Shown here in pieces: positions 56,889 to 64,000 of a stretch of 64,000 nt of DNA. Source of the DNA: Yersinia frederiksenii ATCC 33641 (lineage in GTDB: Bacteria; Pseudomonadota; Gammaproteobacteria; Enterobacterales; Enterobacteriaceae). Under the pieces are notes generated by a model. It had not been told where the DNA came from, ran no database searches, and saw nothing but the letters and a program-made list of their open reading frames with translations. The stretch lies in NCBI RefSeq assembly GCF_000754805.1, contig NZ_KN150731.1:3645886-3709885 (forward strand), given 5' to 3'. Position 1 is the stretch's first letter. Every line of letters begins with the position of its first letter. The translations under genes and the position numbers were made by a program.

Positions 56889-58364
56889 GTGAATACACAA
56901 CAATTGGCGAAACTACGTACTATCGTGCCCGAGATGCGTCGCGTCCGGCACATTCACTTTGTTGGCATCGGTGGTGCTGGCATGGGTGGTATCGCTGAAG
57001 TGTTGGCAAACGAAGGTTATCAGATTAGCGGTTCAGATTTGGCACCCAACCCGGTAACTCAGCATTTGGCTTCATTGGGCGCACAGATTTATTTCCACCA
57101 CCGTCCAGAAAATGTATTGGATGCCAGTGTGGTCGTGGTTTCGACCGCAATTTCTGCGGACAACCCGGAAATTGTTGCCGCTCGCGAGGCACGTATTCCA
57201 GTGATCCGCCGTGCAGAGATGTTGGCAGAATTGATGCGTTATCGCCATGGGATTGCAGTTGCAGGCACACACGGTAAGACAACCACCACAGCAATGGTCT
57301 CCAGTATTTATGCTGAAGCGGGTCTGGATCCAACGTTTGTTAATGGTGGTTTGGTGAAAGCTGCCGGTACCCATGCTCGTCTGGGTTCCAGCCGTTACCT
57401 GATTGCGGAAGCTGATGAGAGTGATGCGTCATTCTTACATTTACAGCCGATGGTGGCGATTGTCACCAATATCGAAGCCGACCATATGGATACCTATCAG
57501 GGCGACTTTGAGAATTTAAAACAGACATTTATTAATTTTTTGCACAACTTACCGTTTTATGGCCGTGCCGTAATGTGTATCGATGACCCTGTGGTGCGTG
57601 AGTTATTACCGCGCGTGGGCCGCCATATCACCACTTACGGCTTCAGCGATGACGCTGATGTGCAGATTGCCAGCTATCGTCAGGACGGTCCGCAGGGGCA
57701 CTTTACCCTGAAGCGTCTGGATAAGCCGTTAATGACAGTGACCTTGAATGCACCGGGCCGCCATAACGCACTAAATGCGGCAGCGGCGGTGGCGGTGGCA
57801 ACCGAAGAAGGTATTGCAGACGATGACATCCTGCGCGCGCTGGCAGGATTCCAGGGAACAGGTCGCCGTTTTGATTTTCTTGGTAACTTCCCACTGGCAC
57901 CGGTTAACGGCAAAGAGGGTAGCGTGATGTTGGTCGATGACTATGGTCATCATCCGACAGAAGTGGATGCCACAGTTAAAGCGGCGCGCGCGGGCTGGCC
58001 GGATAAACGTATCGTGATGGTTTTCCAGCCGCACCGTTATACCCGTACTCGTGATCTGTATGACGATTTTGCCAATGTGTTATCGCAGGTTGATGTTTTA
58101 CTGATGCTGGATGTGTATGCCGCCGGTGAGCCGCCGATCCCAGGGGCTGATAGCCGGTCGTTGTGCCGTACCATTCGTAATCGTGGCAAGTTGGACCCGA
58201 TTTTGGTTTCAGACAGCGAGACCGTACCCGAAGTATTGGCGCAAGTGCTGAATGGTAATGACCTAATTCTGGTTCAGGGCGCAGGCAACATTGGTAAAGT
58301 TGCCCGTAAATTGGCTGAGCTTAAATTGCAGCCACAGAGAAAAGACGAGGAACATCATGGCTGA
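56889..58364 (+). CDS. murC: UDP-MurNAc:L-alanine ligase
   Basis: 491 residues, the same as E. coli, from a GTG at 56889-56891 ([17 protein letters not shown] follows). The frame is open upstream into murG without homology. The ATP loop is GTHGKTTTT, with [10 protein letters not shown] at the nucleotide-sugar site and [10 protein letters not shown] at the C-terminal domain. It adds the first stem-peptide residue. A 70-base gap after murG is the only notable spacer in this part of the cluster. Confidence 0.96.
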   Translation: MNTQQLAKLRTIVPEMRRVRHIHFVGIGGAGMGGIAEVLANEGYQISGSDLAPNPVTQHLASLGAQIYFHHRPENVLDASVVVVSTAISADNPEIVAAREARIPVIRRAEMLAELMRYRHGIAVAGTHGKTTTTAMVSSIYAEAGLDPTFVNGGLVKAAGTHARLGSSRYLIAEADESDASFLHLQPMVAIVTNIEADHMDTYQGDFENLKQTFINFLHNLPFYGRAVMCIDDPVVRELLPRVGRHITTYGFSDDADVQIASYRQDGPQGHFTLKRLDKPLMTVTLNAPGRHNALNAAAAVAVATEEGIADDDILRALAGFQGTGRRFDFLGNFPLAPVNGKEGSVMLVDDYGHHPTEVDATVKAARAGWPDKRIVMVFQPHRYTRTRDLYDDFANVLSQVDVLLMLDVYAAGEPPIPGADSRSLCRTIRNRGKLDPILVSDSETVPEVLAQVLNGNDLILVQGAGNIGKVARKLAELKLQPQRKDEEHHG

Positions 58365-59277
58365 GAAAGTCGCGGTACTGCTGGGTGGCACCTCTGCTGA
58401 ACGTGAAGTGTCATTGCTTTCAGGTCAGGCTGTTTTAGCGGGCTTAAGAGAAGCGGGTATTGATGCTCATGGCGTTGATACTAAAGACTCTCCCGTCACT
58501 CAGCTGAAAGAACAGGGTTTTGATAAAGTCTTTATCGCTCTGCATGGCCGTGGCGGTGAAGACGGTACGCTGCAAGGTGTGTTGGAGTTTTTGCAACTGC
58601 CTTATACCGGCAGCGGCGTGATGGCTTCAGCGCTGACGATGGACAAATTACGCACTAAATTGGTGTGGCAAGCTTCAGATTTGCCGATTTCGCCTTATGT
58701 CGCACTAAATCGTCAACAGTTTGAAACACTTTCGTCAGAGGAATTGTCGGCATGTGTCGCTAAGCTTGGCCTGCCCTTAATTGTTAAGCCCAGCCACGAA
58801 GGCTCGAGTGTCGGGATGAGCAAGGTTGACCAAGCCAGTGAGTTGCAGGCTGCCTTGGTTGAAGCTTTTCGCCATGATACAGATGTATTGATTGAGAAAT
58901 GGTTGAGCGGGCCGGAATTCACGGTCGCTATTCTGGGTGACGAAGTTTTACCGTCTATTCGGATTCAGGCTCCCGGCGTGTTTTATGATTATGAAGCGAA
59001 ATATCTGTCTGACGAGACCCAGTACTTCTGCCCAAGTGGCTTGAGTGCCGAGTTGGAACAACAGTTGGCAGAATTGGCATTACAGGCTTATCAGGCGCTG
59101 GGTTGTAGTGGCTGGGGGCGGGTTGATGTCATGCAAGACAGCGATGGCCGTTTCTATCTGCTTGAAGTGAATACTTCTCCGGGTATGACCAGCCACAGTT
59201 TAGTGCCGATGGCTGCACGCGAGTCAGGGTTGAGTTTCTCCCAACTGGTGGCCCGAATTCTGATGTTGGCTGACTGA
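58357..59277 (+). CDS. ddlB: D-alanine:D-alanine ligase B
   Basis: 306 residues, as E. coli DdlB, from ATG 58357 ([19 protein letters not shown]). This ATP-grasp enzyme has the Y-loop and EGSSVGM glycine-rich region and the DVMQD...EVNTSPGMT metal site. It makes the D-Ala-D-Ala used by MurF. The start overlaps the murC stop by eight bases. Confidence 0.97.
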   Translation: MAEKVAVLLGGTSAEREVSLLSGQAVLAGLREAGIDAHGVDTKDSPVTQLKEQGFDKVFIALHGRGGEDGTLQGVLEFLQLPYTGSGVMASALTMDKLRTKLVWQASDLPISPYVALNRQQFETLSSEELSACVAKLGLPLIVKPSHEGSSVGMSKVDQASELQAALVEAFRHDTDVLIEKWLSGPEFTVAILGDEVLPSIRIQAPGVFYDYEAKYLSDETQYFCPSGLSAELEQQLAELALQAYQALGCSGWGRVDVMQDSDGRFYLLEVNTSPGMTSHSLVPMAARESGLSFSQLVARILMLAD

Positions 59278-59278
59278 T

Positions 59279-60136
59279 ATGTCGCAAGCTGCCCTGAATG
59301 CGCGTGAACGTGCGGCTGAAAATAGCGTAGCCCGGCGCAGTAACGGAGGCCAATTAGCAGGGTTGATTTTCCTGCTGATGGTGCTGGGGACCATCCTCTG
59401 GGGTGGATGGGTAGTTGTGGGGTGGATGAAAGATGCCAGCCGACTACCACTGTCAAAATTGGTGGTGACGGGTGAGCGCCATTACACCACCAATGATGAT
59501 ATTCGCCAGGCGATTCTGGCATTGGGCGCTCCGGGTACTTTTATGACGCAGGATGTCAATATCATCCAGCAGCAGATTGAAAGATTACCCTGGATTCAGC
59601 AGGCCAGTGTGCGTAAACAGTGGCCGGATGAGCTGAAAATCCATCTGGTAGAGTATGTGCCCTTTGCCCGCTGGAATGATTTGCATATGGTTGATGAACA
59701 GGGGCGTTCATTCAGCGTACCGTCTGAGCGAGCCGGAAAGCAGCAATTGCCATTACTGTATGGCCCGGAAGGTAGCGAACAGGATGTTCTGGAAGGTTAC
59801 CGGGCAATGAGCAAGGTGTTAGCGGCCAATAAGTATCAGCTAAAAATGGTGGCGATGAGCGCCAGACATTCTTGGCAGTTGGCCTTAGATAATGATGTTC
59901 GGCTGGAGCTGGGACGAGATGACCGGATGGGACGTTTGCAGCGTTTCATCAAGTTATATCCGATGTTGCAACAGCAGCCAGATAAACGGGTCAGTTATGT
60001 TGATTTGCGATATGAGACAGGGGCTGCAATAGGTTGGGCTCCGGTATTTATCGGCAGTCAGGGTGGTGAACCACCAATAAATGGCCAGCAGAACAGTAAT
60101 CAGCAACAGAATCAGGCACAGGCAAAACAACAATGA
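59279..60136 (+). CDS. ftsQ: Divisome protein FtsQ
   Basis: 285 residues (E. coli 276). A cytoplasmic tail and one membrane span (about 28-50) precede a POTRA domain (beginning [14 protein letters not shown]) and the beta domain that binds FtsB. The C-terminal tail, from about residue 265, is Gln/Asn-rich and of low complexity. It bridges early and late divisome proteins. Confidence 0.96.
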   Translation: MSQAALNARERAAENSVARRSNGGQLAGLIFLLMVLGTILWGGWVVVGWMKDASRLPLSKLVVTGERHYTTNDDIRQAILALGAPGTFMTQDVNIIQQQIERLPWIQQASVRKQWPDELKIHLVEYVPFARWNDLHMVDEQGRSFSVPSERAGKQQLPLLYGPEGSEQDVLEGYRAMSKVLAANKYQLKMVAMSARHSWQLALDNDVRLELGRDDRMGRLQRFIKLYPMLQQQPDKRVSYVDLRYETGAAIGWAPVFIGSQGGEPPINGQQNSNQQQNQAQAKQQ

Positions 60137-61389
60137 TCAAGTCGACGGACAGAAAATTGGTAGTAGGTCTTGAGATCGGAACGGCAAAGGTCTCCGCATT
60201 GGTAGGGGAAGTTCTGCCCGATGGCATGGTCAATATTATTGGGGTTGGCAGTTGCCCATCCCGTGGCATGGATAAGGGTGGGGTTAACGATCTTGAATCG
60301 GTAGTGAAATGCGTTCAGCGCGCTATCGATCAGGCTGAGTTAATGGCTGATTGCCAAATTTCATCTGTCTATCTGGCATTGTCGGGCAAACATATTAGTT
60401 GCCAGAATGAAATAGGGATGGTTCCTATTTCAGAAGAGGAAGTAACTCAGGAAGATGTAGAAAACGTAGTGCATACCGCGAAGTCGGTGCGTGTGCGTGA
60501 TGAGCATCGAATCTTGCATGTTATTCCGCAGGAATATGCCATCGATTATCAGGAAGGTATTAAAAATCCTGTAGGTCTTTCTGGTGTGCGGATGCAGGCC
60601 AAGGTACATCTGATTACCTGCCATAACGATATGGCAAAGAATATTGTTAAAGCGGTAGAACGTTGTGGTCTGAAAGTGGACCAACTGATTTTCGCCGGTT
60701 TGGCCGCAAGTTATGCAGTATTGACCGAAGATGAACGTGAGCTGGGTGTCTGTGTCGTCGACATCGGCGGTGGCACCATGGATATGGCGGTTTATACCGG
60801 TGGGGCATTGCGCCATACCAAAGTTATCCCTTACGCCGGGAACGTGGTCACCAGCGATATAGCTTATGCCTTCGGGACACCGCCAACAGATGCGGAAGCG
60901 ATTAAAGTTCGACACGGCTGTGCGCTCGGGTCGATAGTCAGCAAGGACGAAAGTGTAGAAGTGCCAAGTGTTGGCGGACGCCCTCCTCGTAGTCTGCAAA
61001 GACAGACACTCGCTGAGGTTATAGAACCACGCTACACCGAGTTGCTGAATTTGGTTAATGACGAGATTTTACAATTGCAGGAGCAATTACGTCAGCAAGG
61101 CGTGAAGCATCATCTGGCAGCCGGTATCGTGCTGACGGGGGGAGCGGCACAAATTGATGGTTTGGCGGAATGTGCTCAACGGGTGTTTCATGCCCAAGTG
61201 CGTATCGGTCAACCGCTCAATATCACCGGGCTGACGGATTATGCACAGGAACCTTATTACTCCACTGCTGTTGGGTTGTTGCACTATGGTAAAGAATCTC
61301 ATCTCAGTGGTGAGTCAGAAGTAGAAAAACGTGCCTCAGTGGGCAATTGGTTTAAACGTATCAATAGCTGGCTGAGAAAAGAGTTTTAA
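60133..61389 (+). CDS. ftsA: Divisome actin-like protein FtsA
   Basis: 418 residues (E. coli 420). Actin-fold nucleotide motifs are [11 protein letters not shown] near the N-terminus, VDIGGGTMD and [10 protein letters not shown]. The C-terminal amphipathic helix ([16 protein letters not shown]) tethers it to the membrane, and it anchors FtsZ filaments. The start overlaps the ftsQ stop codon. Confidence 0.97.
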   Translation: MIKSTDRKLVVGLEIGTAKVSALVGEVLPDGMVNIIGVGSCPSRGMDKGGVNDLESVVKCVQRAIDQAELMADCQISSVYLALSGKHISCQNEIGMVPISEEEVTQEDVENVVHTAKSVRVRDEHRILHVIPQEYAIDYQEGIKNPVGLSGVRMQAKVHLITCHNDMAKNIVKAVERCGLKVDQLIFAGLAASYAVLTEDERELGVCVVDIGGGTMDMAVYTGGALRHTKVIPYAGNVVTSDIAYAFGTPPTDAEAIKVRHGCALGSIVSKDESVEVPSVGGRPPRSLQRQTLAEVIEPRYTELLNLVNDEILQLQEQLRQQGVKHHLAAGIVLTGGAAQIDGLAECAQRVFHAQVRIGQPLNITGLTDYAQEPYYSTAVGLLHYGKESHLSGESEVEKRASVGNWFKRINSWLRKEF

Positions 61390-61461
61390 TGTTTCAACAA
61401 AGAGATCATGCTGAACATATTTTTTGATCTCGAAGCGACAGGCACAAAACGGAGAGAAACT

Positions 61462-62613
61462 ATGTTTGAACCTATGGAACTAACCAATGACGCGGTGATT
61501 AAAGTCATCGGCGTCGGTGGTGGCGGTGGCAATGCCGTCGAACACATGGTGCGCGAGCGCATCGAAGGTGTTGAATTCTTCGCCGTTAATACAGACGCTC
61601 AGGCGCTACGTAAGACGGCTGTTGGCCAAACTATCCAAATTGGTAGCGGTATTACCAAAGGTTTGGGTGCTGGCGCAAACCCAGAAGTGGGCCGTACTTC
61701 GGCTGAAGAAGACCGTGAAGCTCTGCGTGCAGCCCTTGAAGGCGCAGACATGGTGTTTATCGCCGCAGGTATGGGCGGTGGTACTGGTACTGGAGCTGCT
61801 CCTGTTGTTGCAGAAGTGGCAAAAGAACTGGGTATTCTGACAGTTGCTGTGGTTACCAAGCCTTTCAATTTCGAAGGCAAGAAACGCATGGCATTTGCTG
61901 AGCAGGGTATTGCTGAACTGTCCAAACATGTGGACTCACTGATCACTATTCCGAACGATAAGTTGCTAAAAGTTCTGGGTCGTGGCATCTCTTTACTGGA
62001 TGCATTCGGTGCAGCTAACGACGTATTGAAAGGCGCTGTTCAGGGTATCGCCGAGCTGATTACCCGCCCAGGCCTGATGAACGTCGACTTCGCTGACGTG
62101 CGCACTGTGATGTCCGAAATGGGTTATGCCATGATGGGCTCGGGTGTTGCTTGTGGTGAAGATCGTGCTGAAGAAGCAGCAGAAATGGCTATTTCTAGCC
62201 CATTACTGGAAGATATCGACCTGTCTGGTGCCCGTGGCGTTCTGGTTAACATCACGGCTGGTTTCGACTTGCGTTTGGATGAGTTTGAAACTGTGGGTAA
62301 CACTATCCGTGCATTCGCGTCTGATAATGCGACCGTGGTTATCGGTACATCATTAGACCCGGAAATGAACGATGAACTGCGCGTAACTGTTGTTGCGACC
62401 GGCATCGGCATGGACAAACGCCCTGAAATTACGCTGGTTACCAACAAGCAAACACAGCCTGTTATGGACCACCGTTACCAGCAGCATGGTATGTCTCCTT
62501 TACCTCAGGAAGTTAAACCTGCGGCTAAAGTGGTCAATGATCCAACTGCTCAAACAAATAAAGAGCCCGATTATTTGGATATTCCGGCATTTTTGCGTAA
62601 GCAAGCCGACTAA
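61462..62613 (+). CDS. ftsZ: Cell-division tubulin homologue FtsZ
   Basis: 383 residues, as E. coli, from ATG 61462 ([14 protein letters not shown]); an in-frame ATG at 61408 adds a tail without homology. The GTP-binding tubulin signature GGGTGTG lies at 105-111, the T7 loop [11 protein letters not shown] in the second domain, and the C-terminal peptide [14 protein letters not shown] binds FtsA and ZipA. A variable linker precedes that peptide. Confidence 0.98.
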   Translation: MFEPMELTNDAVIKVIGVGGGGGNAVEHMVRERIEGVEFFAVNTDAQALRKTAVGQTIQIGSGITKGLGAGANPEVGRTSAEEDREALRAALEGADMVFIAAGMGGGTGTGAAPVVAEVAKELGILTVAVVTKPFNFEGKKRMAFAEQGIAELSKHVDSLITIPNDKLLKVLGRGISLLDAFGAANDVLKGAVQGIAELITRPGLMNVDFADVRTVMSEMGYAMMGSGVACGEDRAEEAAEMAISSPLLEDIDLSGARGVLVNITAGFDLRLDEFETVGNTIRAFASDNATVVIGTSLDPEMNDELRVTVVATGIGMDKRPEITLVTNKQTQPVMDHRYQQHGMSPLPQEVKPAAKVVNDPTAQTNKEPDYLDIPAFLRKQAD

Positions 62614-62625
62614 TTTCCGAAAAAA

Positions 62626-63634
<1,009 letters not shown>

Positions 63635-63636
63635 GC

Positions 63637-64000
63637 TTATTTATCACTTTTGGTTGCGTTGGCACTCTCTCCGGCCAACGCAGCCAATCGTTCCAATATT
63701 GTCCTCAGTTTTTCAGGGCTACGGCTCGCTAATCCTCTTAATTCCTTAGCACTTTCTAAGCTTAAATGACGTAATGGCGGCGATTTCTCAGAATTTTGCG
63801 CAGATTTTGCGACATCTTGCGTAATGTTATGACCCTTAGCCATTAACGACGGATTAATCCTGATGTCGATTGAAGACAATGATGGTAGAATTTGCGCTCG
63901 TAGTGCAGAGAGTAGAGCGGGCTGTTCATAACGTAGTCGCATTAACCAACTGGCGTTCGCGGTCTCTAGCACTAAAACACTCTGTCGATAGTTAGCGACA
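63637..64000 (-). CDS. dciA: DciA-family (DUF721) protein, N-terminus beyond the window
   Basis: The frame is open from the TTA stop at 63637-63639 to the window edge, passing a GTG at 63970-63972 that is unlikely to be the start because ...VANYRQSVLVLETANASW continues upstream. The L-V-ET..ASW..RLRYE..ALLSAL stretch matches the core of DciA, the ancestral replicative-helicase loader partner. The lpxC-dciA-secM/secA neighbourhood is where many gammaproteobacteria carry it. Its C-terminal half (to 63637) is low-complexity and Ala/Ser/Lys-rich. Enterobacteria use DnaC for helicase loading, so its role here is open. It converges on lpxC. Confidence 0.75.
   Translation of the reverse strand, partial: VANYRQSVLVLETANASWLMRLRYEQPALLSALRAQILPSLSSIDIRINPSLMAKGHNITQDVAKSAQNSEKSPPLRHLSLESAKELRGLASRSPEKLRTILERLAALAGESANATKSDK

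Overview
The window is a chromosomal segment from a Yersinia, most likely an indole-positive species of the Y. enterocolitica group and not Y. pestis or Y. pseudotuberculosis. The proteins read as close Yersinia-type versions of E. coli genes. The gene order follows the first minutes of the E. coli map: folA-apaH...lptD-djlA-rluA-rapA-polB-dedA-thiQPB-sgrR...setA...leuDCBA-leuO...ilvIH-cra...mraZ...ftsZ-lpxC. ERIC-type palindromic repeats sit in several intergenic gaps. The genus call is inference from protein resemblance, repeats and synteny; no search was run.

Layout. 1-129 is the 3' end of folA. A small exported protein of unknown function follows at 338-844. 936-7745 (minus) is the lptD-surA-pdxA-rsmA-apaG-apaH operon, with djlA divergent from it. 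8825-9823 is an AT-rich orphan gene with a polysaccharide-lyase-like fold and no signal peptide, in the slot where E. coli has yabP/yabQ. Then come rluA, rapA, polB and dedA; the araBAD-araC block found here in E. coli is absent. thiBPQ (minus) has a TPP riboswitch. 21371-27931 is a sugar-phosphate-stress neighbourhood: sgrR, a glycyl-radical activase/enzyme pair (pflE/pflF type, E. coli ybiY/ybiW), an SgrS-like small RNA and setA. 27960-30983 (minus) is a tryptophan catabolism operon, tnaC leader, tnaA and mtr. 31303-36235 is leuDCBA with its leuL attenuator, followed by leuO, an acyl-CoA synthetase, ilvIH, cra and alaE. 45655-63634 is the full division and cell wall cluster from mraZ to lpxC, and the window closes in a DciA (DUF721) gene on the minus strand.

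How the parts work together. The backbone is housekeeping: outer-membrane assembly (lptD, surA), ribosome maturation (rsmA, rluA, rsmH), thiamine uptake, branched-chain amino-acid synthesis and peptidoglycan/divisome construction. The accessory interest lies in two insertions. First, the glycyl-radical operon separates sgrR from the SgrS-like RNA and setA, which suggests that detoxifying a glucose-6-phosphate analogue (1,5-anhydroglucitol-6-phosphate, if the enzyme acts like E. coli YbiW) has been wired into the SgrR/SgrS response. Second, a complete attenuated tna operon uses Mtr in place of TnaB as the tryptophan importer. I found no CRISPR array, tRNA, rRNA, prophage or complete insertion sequence.
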